From Dehalococcoidia bacterium UBA3254 (GTDB lineage Bacteria; Chloroflexota; Dehalococcoidia; Dehalococcoidales; UBA3254): a DNA stretch of 6,430 nucleotides. Location: positions 5,641 through 12,070 of the forward strand of contig DEUU01000196.1 in NCBI GenBank assembly GCA_002362735.1, given 5' to 3'. Positions 1 through 5,351 of this stretch are shown piece after piece. How positions within the stretch are numbered: position 1 is the stretch's first letter; every line of letters starts with the position of its first letter. A program made the position numbers and the translations under genes. The notes beneath the pieces are model-generated. The model saw only the letters and a list, made by a program, of their open reading frames with translations. It was not told the origin of the DNA and searched no databases.

Positions 1-792
1 CTGGAAGTCAACGTCAGAATGGTCATCCGCATCCAGCCGGCTAACGCGGCGTACATTATCGCTAGATTCGGATCGGTCGTAAACCTGATCGATCAAATTG
101 TGCATCCTCTGATCGATTCCTCATTCCGAAACAAAGCTGGAGAAAAGAAAGCGATTGATTTCTTCCAGAGCAGAACAGATTTACAGACTGAAGCCCTGGC
201 CCATGCCAAGGAAAGATTCTCTGAATATAACGTAGAAGCGCAAAACCTGCTGATCGCTTACATCGATATTCCTAAAGACCTGCTCGATACTCAAACCAAG
301 AAGGAAATCGCCAACCAACAGCAAGCCCAGTACGATCAGGAAGCTATGGCTCAAGAAAAACGCATCGCTGTCATGGAGAAATCGTCCCGCGCAGATAAAC
401 AAAAAGATGTCATTGACGCCAAATTATCAATTGATATCAACAATGATAGAGCGGAAGCCAAAGTGAGAGAAGCAGATGGCGACAGGCGCTCGCTGGTCCT
501 GCGGGCTCAGGGTACAAAAGAGTCAACGATACTGGTCGCCGACGGTAATTCTTATAAAAGTAAAATTGAAGGCGAAGGCGTCGCCGCCGCATATGACGCC
601 CAGAAAGAAGCGATCGGCCAGCAGAATGTGGCGGTAATAAAATTAATCCAGGAAATTGCCGCGGGAAAGATCCAGATTGTTCCCCAGATCCTCGTAGGGG
701 GCGGAGACGGATCCGCAAGCGGTAATCTATTCAGCGCCTGGCTGGCGCAGATGTTAGCGCAAAATACGCCTAAAAATGGTGAGGAAAAATAA
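1..792 (+). CDS. SPFH/band-7 (flotillin-like) protein, 5' end missing
   Basis: This is the C-terminal 263 residues of a longer protein. The reading frame is already open at the first base (LEVNVR precedes the first ATG at 19), so that ATG is internal and the true start lies upstream. Proteins of this type are membrane-anchored scaffolds that oligomerise into rings or microdomains. The fragment begins in the late part of the SPFH domain (up to about residue 90). A long charged, Ala/Gln/Glu/Lys-rich helical stretch follows, from about residue 95 to 200 with EAMAQEKRIAVMEK and RAEAKVREADGDRR, typical of the flotillin coiled coil. A hydrophobic, Gly-rich tail with IVPQILVGGG comes next, then a short amphipathic end. 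The N-terminal membrane anchor is outside the window. The gene converges on the MBL gene, 83 bases separating the two stop codons. Family assignment is good; the exact subfamily and the cell process served are not determined. Confidence 0.85.
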   Translation: MEVNVRMVIRIQPANAAYIIARFGSVVNLIDQIVHPLIDSSFRNKAGEKKAIDFFQSRTDLQTEALAHAKERFSEYNVEAQNLLIAYIDIPKDLLDTQTKKEIANQQQAQYDQEAMAQEKRIAVMEKSSRADKQKDVIDAKLSIDINNDRAEAKVREADGDRRSLVLRAQGTKESTILVADGNSYKSKIEGEGVAAAYDAQKEAIGQQNVAVIKLIQEIAAGKIQIVPQILVGGGDGSASGNLFSAWLAQMLAQNTPKNGEEK

Positions 793-875
793 GGGTTCAT
801 TATGGCTGAATTGAGAGTGTGGCTGATTAAAAGCCCCAGTCTTCCGCCGCTAGAGAAATGTTGAGAATAGCCAGA

Positions 876-1556
876 TCAACGGGAAACCCGATTGACCATT
901 TCGCTAACCCGGGAGGAAGCCTGACCCACCAGAGGCGCTCCGTGACCGGGGAGAAGAGTATCAAATTCGAGAGCGGCGATCGTACGCAATGACTTTCTGG
1001 CAAGTACTGGATCCAGGCAGATTCTGCTGGAAATAGGCCTGGGGACGCCTTTGGAATTGGTCCTCAAAGCGTCCCCAACAAAAATACTTTTCCCCGGCTG
1101 ATAGAAACAAATACTGCCGGGGGTATGTCCTGGAGTTGAGATAACCTGCCAGCCTTCTATTTGAGAGCCGTTATTAAAGACAATATCGGGTTCGAAAGGT
1201 CGGTAATGCGCTCTGCCCATAAACCAGCCAACCAGTGGACTAAGCCAGTTGTTAACAGTCTTGAATTGTTGTTTCCCGGCCAGCACGGGTGCGTCTGCTT
1301 TGTGAATGCCAACTTTCGCTCCGGTCGATTCTTTCAGCTTTAAAGCGCATCCAATATGGTCCAGGTCTGAATGTGTCAAGAGAATGTATTTCAAATCGGA
1401 AGGGCTTTTACCCAGTGTCTTGAAATAATTCACAACCCTGTTATAATTGCCGGGCATTCCCGTATCGATCAGAATCAGACTCTTACCACTAATAATAAGA
1501 TAACAGTTAACAATCGGAACACCATCTATTTCGTGGATTCCCGGCACTATCTCCAA
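876..1556 (-). CDS. MBL-fold metallo-hydrolase with HxDxDH metal motif
   Basis: This is a 226-residue, probably cytoplasmic metallo-beta-lactamase-fold hydrolase. The usual landmarks appear in order: DTG at residues 31-33, THSDLDH at 61-67, TPGHTPGS with H144, GDA with D162, and LPGHG with H205. These supply a complete binuclear metal site, except that the middle His of the classical HxHxDH motif is Asp64, a variant I recall from some glyoxalase-II-like (COG0491) proteins. The length suits a single-domain hydrolase of thioesters, lactones or phosphoesters; the substrate cannot be read from the sequence. There is no signal peptide or membrane segment. The start is TTG at 1556, chosen because AGGAG lies 9 bases upstream and the N-terminus (VPGIHEIDGVPIVNCYLI) matches the first strands of the fold; the next Met, residue 34, would remove the DTG motif. 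It follows the CDP-alcohol transferase gene by 17 bases, so the two are probably one transcript. Confidence 0.9.
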   Translation of the reverse strand: MEIVPGIHEIDGVPIVNCYLIISGKSLILIDTGMPGNYNRVVNYFKTLGKSPSDLKYILLTHSDLDHIGCALKLKESTGAKVGIHKADAPVLAGKQQFKTVNNWLSPLVGWFMGRAHYRPFEPDIVFNNGSQIEGWQVISTPGHTPGSICFYQPGKSIFVGDALRTNSKGVPRPISSRICLDPVLARKSLRTIAALEFDTLLPGHGAPLVGQASSRVSEMVNRVSR

Positions 1557-1565
1557 AAACGAATA

Positions 1566-1570
1566 CTCCT
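1566..1570 (-). promoter_or_regulatory. Ribosome binding site fixing the TTG start of the MBL gene
   Basis: AGGAG on the minus strand lies 9 bases before the TTG at 1556, in the short gap after the stop codon of the upstream gene. No ATG or GTG is in a better position, so this site supports the rare start codon. Confidence 0.7.
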
Positions 1571-1573
1571 AAC

Positions 1574-2191
1574 TTATTTTATGAAAACGTAACCGCCCTT
1601 TTTGAGATAAGAGGCAGTACCTATAAGGGTAATGGTCATGGTGAGATACATAAATATTGCTAACAGAATATCTGCCCCCAGATTTGTCACCGCCAAAATT
1701 AACGTGATCATCTGGGCCGGAAAAGTCAGCTTGGCCAAAAGGGGCGGTCTGGGAAGTGGATAATTATCTTTGTGGATCCGCCTCTTATGAATGAACACAA
1801 TAATACCGCACAACAAAGTGAGGTCAACCGCCCAGGCTAATCCCAGATATGGGAACGGCGTAAAGGGTACCAAAGCGGAAGTGCGCGACCAATACATCCA
1901 GAAGACTGAAAGAATAGAAACAGAGTCCAATATCACCCTATCAATGGTTAAATCGAAAATCGCACCGAAATCTGAAACCTGCTTCAACCTGCGGGCAAAA
2001 TATCCATCCATCCAATCCGTAGACCATGCAATAAGGAGCAAAATTCCCAGCAGCAATCGATTGCTAACCCCGTCTTGAACTAGAAGGACTATGATAGCAA
2101 CGGTAAAAAGCAGCCGTAATGCAGTCAGGAGATTGGGAACATTCAAGTCAATTGAAAACGAGTCTTTATAAATATCCTTATGATTGTTCAT
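1574..2191 (-). CDS. CDP-alcohol phosphatidyltransferase family membrane protein
   Basis: This is a 205-residue integral membrane enzyme of the family that moves a phosphatidyl group from a CDP-linked donor to an alcohol such as glycerol-3-phosphate, inositol phosphate or phosphatidylglycerol. The diagnostic signature DxxDGxxARx8GxxxDxxxD is complete: D59, D62, G63, A66, R67, G76, D80 and D84, the last Asp being the expected catalytic base. About five or six hydrophobic segments are visible, including residues 20-39, 46-58, 88-102, 116-135, 156-170 and 174-193. The N-terminus carries the common NVPNLLTALRLL pattern that leads into the first helix. The acceptor alcohol is not determined; PgsA-like and cardiolipin-type members share the signature, so no symbol is given. 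The ATG at 2191 has no Shine-Dalgarno site, but an extended -10 box sits 6 bases upstream, which suggests a leaderless mRNA. It is the first gene of a two-gene minus-strand operon with the MBL hydrolase. Confidence 0.93.
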   Translation of the reverse strand: MNNHKDIYKDSFSIDLNVPNLLTALRLLFTVAIIVLLVQDGVSNRLLLGILLLIAWSTDWMDGYFARRLKQVSDFGAIFDLTIDRVILDSVSILSVFWMYWSRTSALVPFTPFPYLGLAWAVDLTLLCGIIVFIHKRRIHKDNYPLPRPPLLAKLTFPAQMITLILAVTNLGADILLAIFMYLTMTITLIGTASYLKKGGYVFIK

Positions 2192-2197
2192 GCGAGT

Positions 2198-2225
2198 ATT
2201 CTAACATATTATCAAATGATATCAT
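2198..2225 (-). promoter_or_regulatory. Candidate extended -10 promoter for the CDP-alcohol transferase operon
   Basis: Read on the minus strand, TGTTAGAAT is an extended -10 element (TG, one base, then TAGAAT at 2203-2198). A weak -35 match, ATGATA at 2225-2220, lies 16 bases upstream. The -10 hexamer ends only 6 bases before the ATG at 2191, so transcription would begin at or next to the start codon. The -35 is poor, and the extended TG would have to compensate. Confidence 0.5.
2216..2225. promoter_or_regulatory. Palindrome ATGATATCAT between divergent promoters
   Basis: This perfect 10-base palindrome lies between the two divergent genes and covers the candidate -35 of the minus-strand promoter. 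It could be an operator, but it is short and in AT-rich sequence, so chance is a real alternative. Confidence 0.3.
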
Positions 2226-2231
2226 ATAGTA

Positions 2232-2260
2232 TTGCCCGTAAACCATGGAGGGTGTATAAT
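2232..2260 (+). promoter_or_regulatory. Sigma-70-like promoter of the ThiF-like gene
   Basis: TTGCCC (2232-2237, four of six matches to TTGACA) and a perfect TATAAT (2255-2260) are separated by the ideal 17 bases. A start point at A2267 or A2268 would leave a 5' leader of only 3 or 4 bases before the ATG at 2271. A GGAGG at 2247-2251 lies inside the spacer, so it would not be in that mRNA. Confidence 0.65.
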
Positions 2261-2270
2261 TTGCCTAATT

Positions 2271-3086
2271 ATGAATAATGAATATAATGAGATTTTCACC
2301 CGGAATATTGGACTTTTCACGGAAGCAGACCAGGATAAATTGAAAAAATGTTCCATTGGAGTCGCCGGTCTGGGTGGAGTCGGCGGATTGCTCGCCGAAA
2401 GATTGATCAGACTTGGAATCGGACAGCTCAAAATAGCTGACCCGGGATTGTTCGAAAAAAGTAACCTGAACCGGCAGGTCTATTCTTCGTTTCCTAACCT
2501 GGGACGGAACAAAGCGGAAGTAATTTATTCCCAAATAAAGGATATCAATCCTGAAGTCAGGTTGTCATGGAGCTCTGGAGGCATCCGGACCGAAAGCGAG
2601 GCAGAATCTTTCATCAATGGCTGCGATATTATTATTGATGAAAGGCATATCGGACTATTTAAAGAAGCCATTTTGCTACAGAGAGCAGCCAGAAGAAAAG
2701 GTATATATTACATGTTCTCGGTAGCCTACGGCTTCGGAGCTCTCATTGTGATTTTTGACCCACGGGGTACCACTTTGGAAGAATATGACGGAATTCCTTT
2801 AGATGTAGACCTGGAAGACCCCGATAAGCTCCAGGTCCCATTTGAAAAAATTATGCCGATAATTCCTTCTTATGCTTCGACCATGGACGTTGATATTGTA
2901 CGTAAAATGCATCTCGGAGAATTGCCCGGTTCGGTGACAAGTATAGGCGCCGGAATAGCTTCAATCCTGGCAGCTAACGAAACCGTAAATATTATTCTGA
3001 AAAAACGCCGAATAGTCACCGCACCTGAATTTATCTATGTAGACCTGCTCGATCAAACATTTACGGTAAAAAACATACTGTCATGA
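2271..3086 (+). CDS. ThiF/MoeB/E1-like adenylyltransferase family protein
   Basis: This is a 271-residue Rossmann-fold protein of the E1-like superfamily, which adenylates the C-terminus of ubiquitin-like sulfur carriers or, in relatives, other carboxylates. The ATP-binding loop is GLGGVG (33-38). Next come the acidic strand end IAD with D57, the NLNRQ motif (65-69) with its Arg finger R68, and the conserved Lys region GRNKAE with K81. GCDIIIDE (117-124) supplies the metal/adenylate Asp positions, and a helix near 223-243 (SIGAGIASILAANETVNIIL) matches the family's C-terminal G..A.E segment. Only two Cys are present (C28 and C118), so the paired CxxC zinc motifs and a typical catalytic Cys are absent. 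ATG 2271 is chosen over TTG 2232 because the family N-terminus begins here and TTG 2232 coincides with the -35 box. No ubiquitin-like partner is encoded nearby. TcdA-type tRNA dehydratase is possible but unsupported, so function is left open. Confidence 0.9.
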   Translation: MNNEYNEIFTRNIGLFTEADQDKLKKCSIGVAGLGGVGGLLAERLIRLGIGQLKIADPGLFEKSNLNRQVYSSFPNLGRNKAEVIYSQIKDINPEVRLSWSSGGIRTESEAESFINGCDIIIDERHIGLFKEAILLQRAARRKGIYYMFSVAYGFGALIVIFDPRGTTLEEYDGIPLDVDLEDPDKLQVPFEKIMPIIPSYASTMDVDIVRKMHLGELPGSVTSIGAGIASILAANETVNIILKKRRIVTAPEFIYVDLLDQTFTVKNILS

Positions 3087-3153
3087 AATTCCTCTTTCTT
3101 TAAAACCGAAAAACCATCCGACTGGCACCACCTGCGTTATCTATGAGCAAGGA

Positions 3154-3175
3154 CTAGAACATTGTTCTAGAACAT
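3154..3175. promoter_or_regulatory. Palindromic operator candidate with a third half-site
   Basis: CTAGAACATTGTTCTAG (3154-3170) is a perfect inverted repeat with 8-base arms around one central T. The left arm sequence CTAGAACAT recurs directly at 3167-3175, 13 bases further on, overlapping the right arm. Three overlapping half-sites in 22 bases suggest a dimeric regulator, possibly binding cooperatively. The site is 82 bases upstream of the HTH start codon. Confidence 0.6.
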
Positions 3176-3181
3176 AATCAC

Positions 3182-3210
3182 TTCCCTGTTTCTCTTTATT
3201 CACCTATAGT
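3182..3210 (+). promoter_or_regulatory. Weak promoter candidate for the HTH-GH3 pair
   Basis: TATAGT (3205-3210, five of six matches to TATAAT) has TTCCCT (3182-3187, three of six) 17 bases upstream. With this start point near 3217 the palindrome would lie around -45 to -60, an activator-like place. An alternative -10, TAAAAT at 3230-3235, is equally weak in its -35. The choice between them is uncertain. Confidence 0.3.
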
Positions 3211-3227
3211 AAAACAGAGTAAACTAG
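3208..3227 (+). repeat. Imperfect 10-base tandem direct repeat
   Basis: AGTAAAACAG (3208-3217) is followed directly by AGTAAACTAG (3218-3227), identical at eight of ten positions. One helical turn between copies would place both on the same DNA face, the spacing used by small excisionase-type proteins. This makes it a candidate autoregulatory site for the HTH protein just downstream, but so short a repeat may be chance. Confidence 0.35.
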
Positions 3228-3245
3228 ATTAAAATAATTGAAAAC

Positions 3246-3250
3246 GGAGA
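3246..3250 (+). promoter_or_regulatory. Ribosome binding site for the GTG-started HTH gene
   Basis: GGAGA lies 6 bases before the GTG at 3257. This spacing supports the GTG start. Confidence 0.65.
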
Positions 3251-3256
3251 TAACTT

Positions 3257-3487
3257 GTGGTTAAAAGAGATGTTCTAACTGGAGACGCCAGCAAGTTCTT
3301 AACCCCAGAGGAAGTAGCAGAGATTCTGCGAATCAACGTAATAACGGTCTACGGGTATATACAAAGAGACAACCTTAATGCAGTGAGGCTCGGCCGAAAA
3401 TACCGTATCAGCCACGAGGACCTTGATAAATTTATTAAATCCAAACGGACCAGAACGGCACCACTGGAAAAAAACAAAATTCCATAA
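3257..3487 (+). CDS. Excisionase/MerR-type helix-turn-helix DNA-binding protein
   Basis: This 76-residue protein is almost entirely one winged helix-turn-helix domain of the excisionase (HTH_17) type. FLTPEEVAEILRI (residues 14-26) forms the first helix. VITVYGYIQRDNL (28-40) contains the recognition helix. AVRLGRKYRIS (42-52) is the typical wing, and HEDLDKFIKSK (53-63) closes the domain. A basic, Pro-containing tail of about 13 residues follows, with no effector domain. The start is GTG at 3257, supported by GGAGA 6 bases upstream; no ATG is available in frame. Proteins of this family serve either as phage or transposon excisionases or as small transcription regulators. Here no integrase or attachment site is visible, and the next gene, GH3, begins 54 bases downstream on the same strand. 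A local regulator of the GH3 gene, perhaps acting on the upstream palindrome or direct repeat, is therefore the more likely role. That role is inferred. Confidence 0.88.
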   Translation: MVKRDVLTGDASKFLTPEEVAEILRINVITVYGYIQRDNLNAVRLGRKYRISHEDLDKFIKSKRTRTAPLEKNKIP

Positions 3488-3525
3488 AAAACCCAGTACT
3501 TTATCATTCCGGCTCATTCTAATAC

Positions 3526-3530
3526 GGAGG
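3526..3530 (+). promoter_or_regulatory. Ribosome binding site of the GH3 gene
   Basis: GGAGG lies 11 bases before ATG 3542 and 23 bases before the next in-frame ATG (3554), so it favours the first Met. Confidence 0.65.
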
Positions 3531-3541
3531 AACCGCGATTC

Positions 3542-5239
3542 ATGAAACAGAACATGATTGAGTCTCAGGTCAATAGTCCTGTACCCGGGAAAACCGAAGA
3601 AAATCTAAAACCGTCAATAAAGACCGAAGCCATCGCCAACAGAAGGGTGATGGATCACTGCATCGAACTACTAAGGTCGAAAAAATACGAAGAACTCTGG
3701 AATCAATGCTGCGGATACATCGACCTCAGTTTGGAAGAGACCATGCAGATTCAGAAAAGGCTTCTTCTGGAACAATTACCGCGTCTTAATAGTTCTGAAA
3801 TTGGAAAAGTGGTGATGCGCGGAGCTTCACCGGAAACCCTTGAAGAATTCAGAAAACAGGTCCCGTTAACAACTTACAAAGACTACTCCCAATATCTTTT
3901 AAGCCGGAGAGAAGACGTTCTCCCTGTCAAACCTTTATTTTGGGGCCATACTTCTGGAAGAAGCGGAGAATATGATTTCAAGTGGTGTCCGCTCACCAGC
4001 GGCCAGTGGGAAGAAATAGAAAAGCTTACGATTGCGGCTTTCGCTTTTTGTTCTTGTGAAAAAAGAGGACAAATAAAAATAAGGCTGCATGATAAAATCC
4101 TTTACGGCGCAGCGCCGGCGCCTTATGTGACCGGACTATTATCCAGATATGCCTTCAGCAGAATTTTTGATTTTTTGCCGCCGCTGGATGAGGCTGAGGG
4201 AATGTCGTTTGCGGAAAGAGGTAAAAAAGGCGTCATTCAAGCATTACATGAAGGGATTGATTTTTACTCGGCTTTACCAAGCGTGCTGGTCAATGTTGCC
4301 GAACGAACGGGGCAGGGAGGCGGAAAGAGGGACTTCAAAGCTCTGCTTCGTGATCCAAAATTTGGAGCCAGAGTCATCGGAGGGGTAATTAAAAGCAAGC
4401 GCGCTCATCGTCCGATGCTACCAAAAGACCTCTGGTCACTGAAAGGTTTAATATCTGCCGGTTCGGATGGTTCGGTTTACAGAGAAAAAATAAAAGAAAT
4501 GTGGGGACGAAATCCACTGGATATGTATGCCTGTACCGAAGGGCTGGTCATATCCCTGCAAACCTGGGACTACGAAGGAATGACTTTCTATCCATCTTTA
4601 AATTTCTTTGAATTTATTCCCGAAGAAGACTGTTTGAGAGCTAAAATCGATTCGAGTTTTCAGCCAAAGACCTTACTTCTGGATGAAGTCGAAGCGGGTA
4701 AAAATTATCAACTGGTCATCACTAATTTTCATGGAGGCCCGTTTGTCAGATACGTCGTCGGAGACATGGTCAAAATCACCGCGCTGCGAAACGAAAAACT
4801 TAAAATCGATATTCCGCAGATGGTCTATCATTCCCGGGTAGATGATATGATCGATATTGCCGGGTTTACCAGGCTAACCGAAAGTATTATCTGGAAAGCC
4901 ATAGAAAAGAGCGGAATCAAATATGAAGATTGGACGGCACGGAAAGAACTAAAGGACAAGCCCGTACTACACCTGTATATTGAAATGAAGCAGAACGGTC
5001 ACCACACTCCCGAGAATATCGCGGATGTTGTACACCCGCAATTAGCGCTTCTGGACAAGCCATATTCTGAACTCGAGTCTTATCTTGGCTTAAAGCCGCT
5101 GGAGGTTACCCTGATACCCGAGGGAGCCTTTAACCGCTATATGTTAAAACAGATGGAAGCCGGGGTGGAACTGGGACGCATCAAAGTATCACATCTCAAT
5201 ACTCCCGATGCCGTTATTAATTTCCTGGTCAATAATTGA
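3542..5239 (+). CDS. GH3-family acyl-adenylate/amide-forming enzyme
   Basis: This 565-residue protein has the length and motif order of GH3 enzymes, the ANL-superfamily relatives that activate a carboxylic acid with ATP and, in plants, transfer it to an amino acid. After a disordered N-terminus (about 1-28), VPLTTYKDYSQYL (108-120) is the conserved lead-in. The phosphate-binding loop is TSGRSGEYDFK (137-147). MYACTEG (328-334) matches the Y..(T/S)EG acceptor/adenylate motif. FVRYVVGD (401-408) is the RY..GD motif that holds ATP ribose. YHSRVDDMIDIAGFTRLTE (429-447) resembles the hinge into the mobile C-terminal domain. That domain ends with PEGAFNRY and GRIKVSHL (K548 at the usual Lys position). 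The loop has Arg140 where most relatives have Thr. No transmembrane segment is seen, so it is probably cytoplasmic. It probably shares a transcript with the HTH gene. Substrate acid and acceptor are unknown; plant hormone conjugation is not implied. Confidence 0.9.
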   Translation: MKQNMIESQVNSPVPGKTEENLKPSIKTEAIANRRVMDHCIELLRSKKYEELWNQCCGYIDLSLEETMQIQKRLLLEQLPRLNSSEIGKVVMRGASPETLEEFRKQVPLTTYKDYSQYLLSRREDVLPVKPLFWGHTSGRSGEYDFKWCPLTSGQWEEIEKLTIAAFAFCSCEKRGQIKIRLHDKILYGAAPAPYVTGLLSRYAFSRIFDFLPPLDEAEGMSFAERGKKGVIQALHEGIDFYSALPSVLVNVAERTGQGGGKRDFKALLRDPKFGARVIGGVIKSKRAHRPMLPKDLWSLKGLISAGSDGSVYREKIKEMWGRNPLDMYACTEGLVISLQTWDYEGMTFYPSLNFFEFIPEEDCLRAKIDSSFQPKTLLLDEVEAGKNYQLVITNFHGGPFVRYVVGDMVKITALRNEKLKIDIPQMVYHSRVDDMIDIAGFTRLTESIIWKAIEKSGIKYEDWTARKELKDKPVLHLYIEMKQNGHHTPENIADVVHPQLALLDKPYSELESYLGLKPLEVTLIPEGAFNRYMLKQMEAGVELGRIKVSHLNTPDAVINFLVNN

Positions 5240-5351
5240 ATAGTACTTTTATCCTAATTTTGGGTAGCCATACTAATTTCCTATTTACTTAAAGGAGGAT
5301 TTAGGAGAGTATAAGGACAATAATAACGTAGAGAAGGGAGTACTATTCCAA
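5240..5351 (+). other. Purine-rich untranslated leader before the sensor gene
   Basis: These 112 bases between the GH3 stop and the sensor GTG contain no supported gene. They hold a perfect Shine-Dalgarno sequence without a start codon (AAAGGAGG, 5291-5298) and further AGGAG-like runs. A 9-base inverted repeat, AATAGTACT at 5239-5247 and AGTACTATT at 5339-5347, brackets the leader. No T-run terminator is present after GH3, so read-through into the sensor gene is possible. Confidence 0.5.
5334..5340 (+). promoter_or_regulatory. Ribosome binding site for the GTG-started sensor gene
   Basis: AAGGGAG lies 11 bases before GTG 5352. The frame upstream is open back to a TAA at 5274 but has no ATG, GTG or TTG, so GTG 5352 is the first usable start. 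Confidence 0.55.

Larger units (their letters stand above)
3087..3256. other. Regulatory intergenic region before the HTH gene
   Basis: These 170 bases contain no gene that I can support. The first half is AT/CA-rich with no hairpin terminator for the ThiF-like gene. The second half holds a palindromic operator candidate, a short direct repeat, a weak promoter candidate and the ribosome binding site of the HTH gene, so the region probably controls the HTH-GH3 pair. Confidence 0.6.

Noticed and set aside
802..864. A 20-codon ORF just after the SPFH stop (MAELRVWLIKSPSLPPLEKC)
   Set aside because: It is very short, resembles no family I recognise, and has only a weak AAGGG upstream; chance is the simpler reading.
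876..895. Hairpin CGGG-AAA-CCCG with outer TCAA/TTGA pairing, as a terminator between the convergent genes
   Set aside because: The stem is short with a bulge, it overlaps the end of the MBL coding sequence, and no T-run follows on either strand.
2232..2270. TTG 2232 as start of the ThiF-like protein, adding 13 residues
   Set aside because: The TTG is the -35 box of a well-spaced promoter, no ribosome site precedes it, and the added residues do not resemble the family N-terminus.
2271..3086. Assignment as TcdA (tRNA t6A dehydratase)
   Set aside because: The length and NLNRQ-type motif are compatible, but the second half of the protein does not show TcdA features I can recognise, so the specific name is not supported.
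3157..3167. LexA (SOS) box reading of GAAC-ATT-GTTC
   Set aside because: The Gram-positive-type LexA box needs four bases between GAAC and GTTC; here there are three, and no SOS gene follows.
3257..3487. Part of an integrated phage or transposon
   Set aside because: No integrase, transposase, tRNA target or flanking direct repeat is visible, and the neighbouring genes look like ordinary chromosomal ones.
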